Positions 9,628 to 18,582 of a stretch of DNA of 64,000 bases are shown piece after piece. The position numbers and the translations under genes were made by a program. The DNA lies in assembly GCF_900116495.1 (NCBI RefSeq), contig NZ_FPAY01000001.1, forward strand, positions 310,001 to 374,000. Reading direction: 5' to 3'. The notes under the pieces are model-generated. The model searched no databases. It had not been told where the DNA came from and saw only the letters and a program-made list of their open reading frames with translations. Position 1 is the first letter of the stretch. Each line of letters begins with the position of its first letter. Origin of the DNA: Arthrobacter sp. ov118 (GTDB lineage: Bacteria; Actinomycetota; Actinomycetes; Actinomycetales; Micrococcaceae).

Positions 9628-11973
9628 TCAGGCCGTCGGCACCAGCAGGGCCACCGGGTAGGCGGCCAGTATGTCTGCCACCTTCACGGTGCCCGGGCCG
9701 AAGGCGTTGCCGGTCAGTTCATCCACCACGGCGCCGCCGAGGCGGACCACGGTGTCCTGCCAACCGCCGCGCTGTTCGAGCCCGCGGGGCAGCCGGGTGG
9801 CCAGCGTCAGCGCGCCGGGAGCGCCTGAGTCCGGTGCGCCGCGGTCAAACGCGAGCAGGTGCGCCGCCGCCGGGCCCGTGGCCACAACCGGAGCGTAACC
9901 GGTGAACAGCTCGGGCCGGTCCCGCCGCAGGCGCAGGGCGCGCGAGGTGACGAGGAGTTTGGCCGAGTCGTCCAGGAACAACGCCGGACGCTCGCCGGCG
10001 TCGAGCGCGGCAAGGGCGCGTTGGCGCGCACCGAAGTCGAACGGCCGCCGGTTGTCCGGATCCGTCAGTGACCGGTCCCAGAATTCCGTGCCCTGGTACA
10101 CGTCAGGCACCCCCGGCATGGTGAGCTGGACCAGCTTGGCCGACAGGGCGTTGGAGGCGCCGTACGGCTCAAGCAACGACACGAGGTCTTCGAGTTCCGC
10201 GCGGACGGCGGGATCATCGAACGCAGCGTCGACGGCGGCGGCCAGCTTCTGCTCGAAATCCCGGTCGGGGTCGATCCAGTTCGTCGAGTTGCCGGCTTCC
10301 CGTGCGGCCTTTTGGGCGTAGGACTGCAGTCGGTCGCGGTCCGCCGGCCAGACCCCGGCGAGCGCCTGCCACAGGAGGTTGGCCAGGGGGCCGTCGGGCA
10401 GAGGCGCCAGCTTCTGCAGCCGCCGCAGGGAGGCCTGCCACTCCGGCGCCAGCTCCGCGAGGACCGAGATCCGGGCGCGGGTGTCTTCGCTGCGCTTCGT
10501 GTCGTGGGTGCTCAGCGTCGTCATGGACAACGGGATCTCGGCCTGGCGCCGCGCCATCCGGGCGTGGAACTCTTCGGGCGCTATGGCGAATTCCGTGGGC
10601 TCGGCGCCCACTTCGGTCAGCGTACCCAGCCGGGTGTAGCGGAAGAACGCCGTGTCCTCGACGCCCTTGGCCATGACCATGCCGGAGGTCTGCTGGAACC
10701 GGCGTCCCAGCTCCGCCTCGGGCTCGAGCCCGGCGTCAAGCAGCAGCGGCAGCAGCAGCCGGATGGCGCGGTCCAGTTCCGGCCGGCGGCCCGCCGCGAG
10801 TTCGCAGGCTTCCTTAAGGACATCCGCCCCGTCCGGCAGGTAGCTGCGGTACACCGGAAAGGCCGCGATGATCTCGGACAGCGCATCCGCCGCCTCGTCT
10901 TGGGCTAACCCGGCATCGGCGGGCACCAGCCGCGCCAGCCGGAGCACTTCCGAATGCAGGATCCCGTCGGTAATGCGGCGCTTGGTGCCCCGGATCATCT
11001 CTTCGTAGTCCGCGGCCTGCCCGTCGCGCAGTTCAGTGTCGAGGGCATCGAGGACCGCCTGGCCGCCGGCGTCCACAAACACCCGGTCCACGTCCGCGAG
11101 GGCGTCGTAGCCGGTGGTCCCGTCGCAGTCGAAACCGGACGGAAGCTGCTCCCCCGGCTCCAGGATCTTCTCAATCAGCACATAGCTGCCGCCCGTGGCC
11201 TCCAGCAGCCGGCGCAGGTAGCCTGCCGGATCGGCGAGCCCGTCCGGGTGGTCGATCCGCAGGCCGTCGGCAAGGCCCTCGCGGAACCAGCGGAGAACCT
11301 CCGCGTGGGCTTCATCAAAGACCTCGGGAAGCTCTACCCGGATTCCGGCCAGACTGTTGACGGCGAAGAACCGGCGGTAGTTCAGCTCATTGTCGGCCCG
11401 TCGCCAGCCGACCAGCTCGTAATGCTGCCGGTCGTGGACCTCGCGCGGGTCATCGCCCGTGGAGTCACCTACGGTGTACGTCCCCTCGGCGAGGGGAAAG
11501 CGGTGGTCGTAGTAGCGCAGCTCGCCGTCGCGGATCTCCAGGGAGTCCACGTCCGAGTCGTCGCCCAGCACAGGAATCCGGACGCGGCCGCCGCCAAAGT
11601 CCCAGTCGACGTCGAACGCCTGGGCATAACGCGACTGCCGCCCCTCCTTCAGGAGCGACCACCACCACGGGTTCTGCGCCGGAGTTGCGACGCCGACGTG
11701 GTTGGGCACGATGTCAATGAGAACGCCCATGCCCGCGGCCCGCGCGGCCTGGGATGCTGCCAGCAGCCCTTCCGCGCCGCCCCTTTCGGGGTCGACGGCG
11801 GACGGGTCGGTGACGTCGTAGCCGTGGTCCGAGCCCCGCTCCGCCGTCAGGATCGGCGAGAGGTAGATCCAGTCCACGCCCAGCGATTTCAGGTAGGGCA
11901 CGATCTCCGCGGCGTCCTGCAGCGTGAAGCCGGAGCGGATCTGCAGACGGTAGGTCGAGACAGGCGTCCTCAT
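9628..11973 (-). CDS. treY: Malto-oligosyltrehalose synthase
   Basis: 781 residues, GH13. It turns the reducing-end alpha-1,4 glucose link of a maltodextrin into the alpha,alpha-1,1 link of trehalose by intramolecular transglycosylation. Visible motifs: VDWIYLSPIL, DIVPNHVG, nucleophile Asp in GLRIDHPDGLADP, acid Glu in VLIEKILEPGE and stabilising Asp in TLSTHDTKRSEDTRAR. The long helical insert between Glu and the final Asp is normal for TreY. The ATG start overlaps the treX stop by four bases, so translation is probably coupled. Confidence 0.97.
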   Translation of the reverse strand: MRTPVSTYRLQIRSGFTLQDAAEIVPYLKSLGVDWIYLSPILTAERGSDHGYDVTDPSAVDPERGGAEGLLAASQAARAAGMGVLIDIVPNHVGVATPAQNPWWWSLLKEGRQSRYAQAFDVDWDFGGGRVRIPVLGDDSDVDSLEIRDGELRYYDHRFPLAEGTYTVGDSTGDDPREVHDRQHYELVGWRRADNELNYRRFFAVNSLAGIRVELPEVFDEAHAEVLRWFREGLADGLRIDHPDGLADPAGYLRRLLEATGGSYVLIEKILEPGEQLPSGFDCDGTTGYDALADVDRVFVDAGGQAVLDALDTELRDGQAADYEEMIRGTKRRITDGILHSEVLRLARLVPADAGLAQDEAADALSEIIAAFPVYRSYLPDGADVLKEACELAAGRRPELDRAIRLLLPLLLDAGLEPEAELGRRFQQTSGMVMAKGVEDTAFFRYTRLGTLTEVGAEPTEFAIAPEEFHARMARRQAEIPLSMTTLSTHDTKRSEDTRARISVLAELAPEWQASLRRLQKLAPLPDGPLANLLWQALAGVWPADRDRLQSYAQKAAREAGNSTNWIDPDRDFEQKLAAAVDAAFDDPAVRAELEDLVSLLEPYGASNALSAKLVQLTMPGVPDVYQGTEFWDRSLTDPDNRRPFDFGARQRALAALDAGERPALFLDDSAKLLVTSRALRLRRDRPELFTGYAPVVATGPAAAHLLAFDRGAPDSGAPGALTLATRLPRGLEQRGGWQDTVVRLGGAVVDELTGNAFGPGTVKVADILAAYPVALLVPTA

Positions 11974-14417
11974 GATGCCGGTCCCTTCTTGGTCCGGGGC
12001 TTCTTGGCAGGGGCGGCCTTTGCGTCCTTGGCCTTCGAATCCTTGGCCGCCGAGTCCTTGGCGGAGCCGTCCTTCGCCGGGGCGGCCTTCGCAGGCTTCT
12101 CCTCGGCCGGGGTCTGCGCGGTAGCCTCGGGTTCGCCGGCCGGCTTCTCCGCTTCCGGCTCAGCCGGTTTCTCGGCTTCCGCCTCCGCCGGCTTCTCGGC
12201 TTCGGCCTCCGCGGGCTTCTCCGCGGCAGCCTCCTGCGCAGCCTCAGCCTCGGAGACCTCTGCCATGGCAGCCAAGGACGCGGCGGCGGAGTAGTCCACC
12301 TCCACCTCCGGGCCCGAGTAGGCGCGCAGGACCACCATCGATTTAGCCGCCAGCGTCAGGACGTGTCCTGCCTTGAGCGGTTCGGTGGTCTCGCCGGTGG
12401 CGGCGGTGTCCACTAGGAGGTCCCAGAAGGGTGAGTACTCCTCGGCCGGGAGCAGGAACTCCACGTCGCCGTCATGGGCGTTGAAGGCCAGCAGGAAGCT
12501 GTCGTCGGTGATGCGGCGCCCGCGTGAATCCTGTTCCTGGATGCCGTGGCCGTTGTAGAACACGCCGATGGTCCGGCCGAAGCCGCTGTCCCAGTCCTCG
12601 GGCAGCATTTCCTTGCCGTCGGTGTTCAGCCAGACGATGTCCGGCAGTTTCTCGCCTTCGCCGCGGCGCACCGGCCGGCCGTCGAAGAAGCGGCTGCGCC
12701 GGAAGGTGGGGTGGTCGCGGCGGATCTTGTTGACCATGGACGTGAACTCCACCAGGGGCTGGTCCATGGTTTCCCAGTGCACCCAGCTGAGCTCGGAATC
12801 CTGGCAGTAGGTGTTGTTGTTTCCCTGCTGGGTCCGGCCCAGTTCGTCGCCGTGCAGGATCATCGGGACGCCCTGCGATAGCAGCAGGGTGGCGATGAAG
12901 TTGCGCTGCTGGCGGGCGCGCAGGGCGAGCACCTTGTCATCGTCCGTGTCGCCTTCGGCCCCACAGTTCCAGGACCGGTTGTGGGACTCGCCGTCGTTGT
13001 TGCCTTCGCCGTTGGCGTCGTTGTGCTTCTCGTTGTAGGACACGAGGTCCCGCATCGTGAAGCCGTCATGGGCGGTCACGAAGTTGATGGAGGCCACCGG
13101 GCGCCGGGCAGAGCTCTCGTAGAGGTCGGCGGACCCGGTCAGCCGCGAGGCGAACTCGCCCAGCGTGGACGGTTCCCCGCGCCAGAAGTCACGGACGGTG
13201 TCCCGGTATTTGCCGTTCCACTCCGTCCACTGCGGCGGGAAGTTGCCCACCTGGTAGCCGCCGGGACCGACGTCCCACGGCTCGGCGATCAGCTTGACCT
13301 GCGAGACGATCGGGTCCTGCTGGATGAGTTCGAAGAAGGTGGACAGCTTGTCCACATCGTAGAACTCCCGGGCCAGGGTGGAGGCGAGGTCGAAGCGGAA
13401 CCCGTCCACGTGCATTTCCGTGACCCAGTACCGCAGGGAGTCCATGAGCAGTTGCAGGGAATGCGGGTGGCGGACGTTAAGCGAGTTTCCGGTGCCCGTG
13501 TAGTCCATGTAGTGCTTCTGGTCGCCGTCGACCAGGCGGTAGTACGCCGCGTTGTCGATGCCTTTGAAGGACAGGGTGGGTCCGAGGTGGTTGCCTTCGG
13601 CGGTGTGGTTGTACACCACGTCCAGGATCACTTCGATGCCGGCCTTGTGCAGGTCGCGCACCATGGCCTTGAATTCCTGGACCTGGTGTCCGACGTCGCC
13701 GGTGGAACTGTAGGTGTTCTGCGGGGCGAAGAAGCCGATGGTGTTGTAGCCCCAGTAGTTGTTCAGGCCCTTCTCCACGAGTGTGCCGTCATTGACGAAC
13801 TGGTGGACGGGCATGAGCTCGATCGCCGTGACGCCGAGCTTCTGGAGGTGCTCGATGACCGCCGGGTGCGCGACTCCGGCGTAGGTGCCACGCTGCTCCT
13901 CCGGGACTTCGGGGTGCAGTTCGGTCAGGCCCTTGACGTGGGCTTCATAGATGACGGACTCGTGGTACGGGACGCGCAGCTGGCGGTCGTTGTCCCAGTC
14001 GAAGAACGGGTTGATGACCACGCCGTGCATGGCGTGGGGGGCCGAATCGGCGTCGTTCCGGGACAGCGGGTCGCCGAAGTTGTAGGAGAACAGCGCCGGG
14101 TCCCAGTCGATCTGCCCCTGGATAGCCTTGGCGTAGGGGTCCAGCAAAAGCTTGTTGGGGTTAAAGCGGTTCCCGCTGTCCGGATCGTAGGGGCCGTGGA
14201 CGCGGTAGCCGTACTTTTGACCGGGCTGGATATGCGGCAGGTAGCAGTGCCATACGTACCCGTCCACCTCGGTGAGTTCGATCCGGGTTTCCGTCAGGTC
14301 ATCGGCCAGGAGGCACAGTTCCACACGCTCCGCGCGTTCGCTGAACAGGGCAAAGTTGGTGCCGGTGCCGTCAAAAGTGGCTCCCAGCGGGTAAGCCGTT
14401 CCGGGCCAGACTTCCAT
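11970..14417 (-). CDS. treX: Glycogen debranching enzyme TreX/GlgX with charged repeat tail
   Basis: 815 residues, GH13 isoamylase type. It removes alpha-1,6 branches and supplies linear chains to TreY. A CBM48 domain (PGTAYPLGATFDGTGTNFAL, residues 4-23) is followed by the barrel with DVVYNHTAEGN, nucleophile Asp in GFRFDLASTLAR, acid Glu in LIAEPWDVGPGGYQVG and FVTAHDGFTMRDLV. The family usually ends near residue 710-720. Here about 95 extra residues follow, first a tandem EKPAEAEA-type repeat and then a Lys/Ala/Pro stretch (KAKDAKAAPAKKPRTKK). Start ATG has AGAGGAG upstream. It heads the treXYZ operon, 90 bases after nnr. Confidence 0.96.
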   Translation of the reverse strand: MEVWPGTAYPLGATFDGTGTNFALFSERAERVELCLLADDLTETRIELTEVDGYVWHCYLPHIQPGQKYGYRVHGPYDPDSGNRFNPNKLLLDPYAKAIQGQIDWDPALFSYNFGDPLSRNDADSAPHAMHGVVINPFFDWDNDRQLRVPYHESVIYEAHVKGLTELHPEVPEEQRGTYAGVAHPAVIEHLQKLGVTAIELMPVHQFVNDGTLVEKGLNNYWGYNTIGFFAPQNTYSSTGDVGHQVQEFKAMVRDLHKAGIEVILDVVYNHTAEGNHLGPTLSFKGIDNAAYYRLVDGDQKHYMDYTGTGNSLNVRHPHSLQLLMDSLRYWVTEMHVDGFRFDLASTLAREFYDVDKLSTFFELIQQDPIVSQVKLIAEPWDVGPGGYQVGNFPPQWTEWNGKYRDTVRDFWRGEPSTLGEFASRLTGSADLYESSARRPVASINFVTAHDGFTMRDLVSYNEKHNDANGEGNNDGESHNRSWNCGAEGDTDDDKVLALRARQQRNFIATLLLSQGVPMILHGDELGRTQQGNNNTYCQDSELSWVHWETMDQPLVEFTSMVNKIRRDHPTFRRSRFFDGRPVRRGEGEKLPDIVWLNTDGKEMLPEDWDSGFGRTIGVFYNGHGIQEQDSRGRRITDDSFLLAFNAHDGDVEFLLPAEEYSPFWDLLVDTAATGETTEPLKAGHVLTLAAKSMVVLRAYSGPEVEVDYSAAASLAAMAEVSEAEAAQEAAAEKPAEAEAEKPAEAEAEKPAEPEAEKPAGEPEATAQTPAEEKPAKAAPAKDGSAKDSAAKDSKAKDAKAAPAKKPRTKKGPAS

Positions 14418-14507
14418 TTGTTCTCCTCTTGGATGGCGGATGATCTCTAGACAGACTACTTGTAAGTAGGGTTAGCATTTGTCGCGAAACACTGGACGCG
14501 GTATTTG

Positions 14508-16094
14508 TTACACGTTTCGCAGCACCTCCCGGGCGGCTTCGGCGATGCCGCTTGCCGTGACCGGCCCGCCGCCTGAGGCCAGGACGCCGGCCCGGCCGTG
14601 CACGCTGGCCGCCATCGCGGCAATGGCCGCCCATCGTTCGTCGGGATCGATGCCCCGCTCCCCGAAGCGCCCGACGTCGGCACCCAGTTGCGCAAGCAGT
14701 GCACCAATGATTCCGGCCAAGACGTCGCCGCTGCCTGCCGTTGCGATCCAGGCCGTGCCGTCGGCCTGGCTGTAGAAATCCTGGAAGGGGGAAGCAACCA
14801 GGGTGGTTGCTCCCTTGAGCAGCACGGTGGCTTCTGTCAGGCTCGCGGCCTGCCGTGCGGCGCTGAGCGTGGATGCTTCTACCGCGGCCCGGTCCAAGTC
14901 AACGCCGAGGCGTTGCAGCAAGGCCGCCAGTTCGCCGGCGTGCGGCGTCAGGATGACTTGCGGGGCCAGCACATCAGGCAGGGCCGGCAGGGCGCCGGCG
15001 TCGGCGACCGTCGGCAGGCCCGAGTCTGCGGCGTCGCGGGCACGCTGGAGCTGGACCTCGTCGGAGTCATCCAGCCCCGGGCCCACGAGCCAGGCCTGGA
15101 CGTGCGCATCGGCCACGGTCCCTGCACCGCACACAACCTCGGGGCACGCCTGGCGGACGAGGTCGGCGACATCCGGCGGCCCAAGGTAACGCACCATCCC
15201 GACGCCGGCCGCCAGGGCGCCCTTGCACGCCAGCACGGCCGCGCCGGGATAGGCAGCGGAGCCCGCGACCACCCCCAGCACGCCCCTGGTGTACTTGTGC
15301 GCCCGCCGCTGCGGGCGCGGGAGCAGGGCGGAAAGATCCCCGGCCTCCAACCGACGCAAGGCCGGCCAGGGGAGCGCTTCCTCGATCCCGATGGGAATGA
15401 CACGGATGCTGCCTGCGAAGTCCGCGCCGGGGTCCGCGAGCAGTCCGGCCTTGGCGGCACCGAAGGTCACGGTCAGATCAGCGGCCAGGACAGGGGCATG
15501 GGCCTCCCCGGTGTCCGCGTCGACGCCGCTCGGGACGTCGCAGGCCACTACGAAGGCGGGCCGGGAGCGGTTCATGCCCACACGGTTCTGGGCCTCACGG
15601 TTCTGGTTTTCACGGTTCAGGTTTTCACGGTTCAGGGCCTCCACCAGCGCGGCGGCGTGCCCCCGCAGCCCGCCCTCGGCCCCGGTCCCAAGGACCGCGT
15701 CGATCACGACGTCGGAACTGGCGGCCAGCGCGGCGAGTTCGGCCACGTTGTCCCCGGCTAGGACCACCGCGTGTCCGCCGGCCTTCCGGAACGCAGCGAG
15801 CCCGGCCTCATGAGCGGCGCCGGCGGTGAGCACCGCCGTCGTCCGCATGCCGCGGCCGGCCAGCAGTGCGGCGGCGAAAAGCCCGTCGCCGCCGTTGTTG
15901 CCCTTGCCCACCAGCACCGCCACGCTGGAGCCGTACAGCCGCTGCCCGCGGCCGCGCAGGCCGCTGACGACGGCGTTGGCTAGGCCGTAGGCTGCCCGCT
16001 GCATAAGAACAGCGCCCGCACCGGAGCCCCGGACGTCGTCGAGATAAGGCTTCTCGGCCTCTCGAACCTGGGTTCCGGTGTAGGCGCTGATCAT
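14508..16094 (-). CDS. nnr: Bifunctional NAD(P)HX epimerase / ADP-dependent NAD(P)HX dehydratase
   Basis: 528 residues, a fusion of the YjeF N-terminal epimerase and the C-terminal ribokinase-like dehydratase. It repairs hydrated NADH and NADPH. The epimerase half has VLVGKGNNGGDGLFAA (residues 61-76), the dehydratase half ILTPHAGELAALL and TAGSGDVLAGIIGAL. Between epimerase strands there is an inserted run of NRENL-type five-residue repeats near residues 152-172, encoded by four 15-base units. It follows acpS after 75 bases in a glmS-acpS-nnr order also seen in other Gram-positives. Confidence 0.94.
   Translation of the reverse strand: MISAYTGTQVREAEKPYLDDVRGSGAGAVLMQRAAYGLANAVVSGLRGRGQRLYGSSVAVLVGKGNNGGDGLFAAALLAGRGMRTTAVLTAGAAHEAGLAAFRKAGGHAVVLAGDNVAELAALAASSDVVIDAVLGTGAEGGLRGHAAALVEALNRENLNRENQNREAQNRVGMNRSRPAFVVACDVPSGVDADTGEAHAPVLAADLTVTFGAAKAGLLADPGADFAGSIRVIPIGIEEALPWPALRRLEAGDLSALLPRPQRRAHKYTRGVLGVVAGSAAYPGAAVLACKGALAAGVGMVRYLGPPDVADLVRQACPEVVCGAGTVADAHVQAWLVGPGLDDSDEVQLQRARDAADSGLPTVADAGALPALPDVLAPQVILTPHAGELAALLQRLGVDLDRAAVEASTLSAARQAASLTEATVLLKGATTLVASPFQDFYSQADGTAWIATAGSGDVLAGIIGALLAQLGADVGRFGERGIDPDERWAAIAAMAASVHGRAGVLASGGGPVTASGIAEAAREVLRNV
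15581..15640. repeat. Four tandem 15-base units inside nnr
   Basis: Units start at 15581, 15596, 15611 and 15626; each begins CACGGTTC and the 15-base copies differ at only a few positions. They encode repeats of Asn-Arg-Glu-x-x in the minus-strand nnr frame. The 15-base period keeps the frame, so copy number could change without inactivating the gene. Confidence 0.9.
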
Positions 16095-16169
16095 GGTTTC
16101 ACTCCATTCGCGGTGCAGTCGCTGGGAAGTGCCTGGGGCGCAGGCCGGGGCTGTCCGGCCCGCCGGCGA

Positions 16170-16517
16170 TCAACTTTCGGCGATAACCGTCGCTGTGGCG
16201 ATCCCGCCGTCGTGGCTCATCGACAAGTGCCAGCGCTTGACGCCCTTGGACTCCGCAACGGCCAGCACGGTGCCCTTGACCTGGACTGTGGGGCCGTTCT
16301 GGTCCAGCCCGATCCAGCAGTCCTGCCAGTTCATGCCGGCCGGCGCGCCCAGCACCTTCGCCACAGCCTCCTTGGCCGCGAACCGGGCGGCGAGGGAGCG
16401 CGTGTTCAATTCCCGCTCGGCAGGCACGAACAGCCTGTCGCGCAGGCCAGGGGTACGCTCGAGCTGGCGCCCGAACCGGTCAATGTCTACGACGTCTACG
16501 CCAATGCCTACGATCAT
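16170..16517 (-). CDS. acpS: Holo-[acyl-carrier-protein] synthase
   Basis: 115 residues, the usual size. It moves the 4'-phosphopantetheine arm of CoA onto the serine of acyl carrier protein. The metal-binding Asp is in GIGVDVVDIDRF (residues 4-15) and the Glu is in RFAAKEAVAKVLG. The start ATG lies four bases after the glmS stop, so the two genes are almost certainly co-transcribed. coaA, which starts the CoA pathway, lies just beyond glmS. Confidence 0.96.
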   Translation of the reverse strand: MIVGIGVDVVDIDRFGRQLERTPGLRDRLFVPAERELNTRSLAARFAAKEAVAKVLGAPAGMNWQDCWIGLDQNGPTVQVKGTVLAVAESKGVKRWHLSMSHDGGIATATVIAES

Positions 16518-16521
16518 GGCG

Positions 16522-18414
16522 TTACTCTACGGTCACGCTCTTGGCCAGGTTGCGTGGCTGGTCCACGTCGTAACCCTTGGCCGAGGCGAGAGCGAGGGCG
16601 AAGATCTGCAGCGGAACCGTGGCGAGCAGCGGGGCCAGGAGCGTGGGGGTCTCCGGGATGTAGAAGACGTGCTCGGCGTAGGCCTTGACGGCCTCGTCCC
16701 CTTCTTCCGCGATGACGATCGTCTTGGCACCCCGGGCGCGGACCTCCTGGATGTTGGAGACCACCTTGGCGTGCAGCGAGTCGCGGCCGCGCGGGGACGG
16801 GACCACGACGAAGACCGGCTGGCCTTCCTCGATCAGGGCGATCGGGCCGTGCTTGAGTTCTCCGGCGGCAAAGCCCTCGGCGTGGATGTAGGCGAGCTCC
16901 TTGAGCTTCAGGGCGCCCTCCATCGCCACCGGGAAACCGACGTGGCGGCCTAGGAACAGCACGGACTTGGCGTCGGCCATGGACTGGCCAAGTTCCTTGA
17001 TCTGGGCCTCGTTGTCGAGGATGCGCTGGATCTTGGCGGGGATCTTGCCCAAGTCGGCCAGAATGTCCTTGATCTCGCCCTGGAACTTGTTGCCGCGCAG
17101 CTGTGCCAAATAAAGGCCCAGCAGGTACGCGGCCGTGATCTGGGCGAGGAACGCCTTGGTGGAGGCCACGGCGATCTCCGGTCCGGCGTGGGTGTAGAGC
17201 ACCGCGTCCGATTCCCGCGGGATGGTGGATCCGTTGGTGTTGCAGATCGAGACGGTCTTGGCGCCTTGTTCCTTGGCGTAACGGACTGCCATGAGGGTGT
17301 CCATGGTCTCGCCGGACTGGGAGATGGAGACGATCAGGGTGTTCTCGTCAACGATTGGATCCCGGTAGCGGAATTCGTGCGAGAGCTCCACCTCGGTGGG
17401 GATCCGGCACCAGTTCTCGATGGCGTACTTTGCCACCTGGCCGGCGTACGCTGAGGTGCCGCAGGCCAGGACGATGATCTTGTCCACGGTCTTGAGCAGT
17501 TGCGGATCGATGCGGAGTTCATCGAGGGTCAGTTTGCCGTGGATGTCGGAGCGGCCCAGCAGGGTCTGGAGCACGGCGTCGGGCTGGTCGTGGATTTCCT
17601 TTTCCATGAAGGAGGGGAAGCCGCCCTTTTCGGCGGAGGCCGGGTCCCAGTTGACTTCGTATTCCTTGCCCTGGGCGGGGGCGCCGTAGAAGTCCGTGAT
17701 GTCGACGGCATCGGCGGTGATCGTGACGATCTGGTCCTGGCCCAGTTCCACCGCGCGCCGGGTGTAGTCGATGAAGCCGGAGACGTCGGAGCCGAGGAAG
17801 TTCTCTCCCTCGCCAAGGCCCACGACGAGTGGGGAGTTCCGGCGGGCTGCGACCACCACGTCTGGCTGGTCGGCGTGGACGGCGAGCAAGGTGAAGGCGC
17901 CTTCGAGCCGCTGGCAGGCGAGCTGCATGGCCCGGGTCAGGCCGCCCTTGGCTGCGTCACCGCCGAGCTGGTTGCGGTAAATGTCGCCGAGCAGTGCGGC
18001 CGCCACTTCGGTGTCCGTCTCGGACTGGAAAGTGACGCCCTTGGCCAGGAGTTCCTGCTTGAGCTCGGCGAAGTTCTCGATGATGCCGTTGTGGATCAGG
18101 GCCAGCTTGCCGCCGTCGGCCAGGTGCGGATGCGCGTTCTGGTCCGTCGGGCCGCCGTGGGTTGCCCAGCGCGTGTGGCCGATGCCCGTGAGCGACTCCG
18201 GCAGCGGTCGCGCCTCCAGCTCGGAGATGAGGTTGTTCAGCTTGCCGGACTTCTTCCGGGAAGAAATAGTGCCGTCAGCGACCACCGCAATGCCCGCGGA
18301 GTCGTAGCCGCGGTATTCCAGGCGCCGCAATCCTTCGAGGACAACGTCCAAGGCGTTGTGTCCAGCATTTACCCGGCCATCTGAGTGGCCCACATATCCA
18401 ACGATTCCACACAT
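16522..18414 (-). CDS. glmS: Glutamine-fructose-6-phosphate aminotransferase (isomerising)
   Basis: 630 residues from the start MCGIVGYVGH. The frame is open 132 bases further upstream, but the catalytic Cys must be residue 2 after removal of Met, which fixes the start at 18414. It makes glucosamine-6-phosphate from fructose-6-phosphate and glutamine, the entry to UDP-GlcNAc. The N-terminal glutaminase has GIGHTRWATHG and LIHNGIIENF; two SIS domains follow (ACGTSAYAGQVAKY, ISQSGETMDTL, HAEGFAAGELKHGP), with the usual C-terminus QPRNLAKSVTVE. It is divergent from coaA across 168 bases. Confidence 0.97.
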   Translation of the reverse strand: MCGIVGYVGHSDGRVNAGHNALDVVLEGLRRLEYRGYDSAGIAVVADGTISSRKKSGKLNNLISELEARPLPESLTGIGHTRWATHGGPTDQNAHPHLADGGKLALIHNGIIENFAELKQELLAKGVTFQSETDTEVAAALLGDIYRNQLGGDAAKGGLTRAMQLACQRLEGAFTLLAVHADQPDVVVAARRNSPLVVGLGEGENFLGSDVSGFIDYTRRAVELGQDQIVTITADAVDITDFYGAPAQGKEYEVNWDPASAEKGGFPSFMEKEIHDQPDAVLQTLLGRSDIHGKLTLDELRIDPQLLKTVDKIIVLACGTSAYAGQVAKYAIENWCRIPTEVELSHEFRYRDPIVDENTLIVSISQSGETMDTLMAVRYAKEQGAKTVSICNTNGSTIPRESDAVLYTHAGPEIAVASTKAFLAQITAAYLLGLYLAQLRGNKFQGEIKDILADLGKIPAKIQRILDNEAQIKELGQSMADAKSVLFLGRHVGFPVAMEGALKLKELAYIHAEGFAAGELKHGPIALIEEGQPVFVVVPSPRGRDSLHAKVVSNIQEVRARGAKTIVIAEEGDEAVKAYAEHVFYIPETPTLLAPLLATVPLQIFALALASAKGYDVDQPRNLAKSVTVE

Positions 18415-18582
18415 GGACTCAAGCCTAGCGGGTTTCCCGGAGGCAGGACGTGGGACAGGGCCGTTTCGCGCGTCCGGGTGGGTGGCTGGTGCCGGCACGC
18501 CTCGGGGCTGCGGAGCGTCCATCGCGGCTCCCACCGGCCCGTCCATTTCGCTCTCGGCGCCGTGAAGGGCAGAATCTCAGGT

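Noticed and set aside
10954..12294. 446-codon plus-strand frame across treY/treX
   Set aside because: Shadow of two well supported enzymes; its Ala/Ser/Gly end is only the mirror of the TreX repeat tail.
15581..15640. Possible CRISPR-like array in nnr
   Set aside because: Units are directly adjacent, 15 bases, with no spacers, and lie in a coding frame.
18415..18546. N-terminal extension of glmS by 44 residues
   Set aside because: The catalytic Cys must follow the first Met, so translation has to start at 18414.
18385..18582. N-terminal extension of coaA by 66 residues
   Set aside because: Overlaps the glmS start antisense, unlike the family, and a GTG at 18583 with a purine-rich site gives the normal length.
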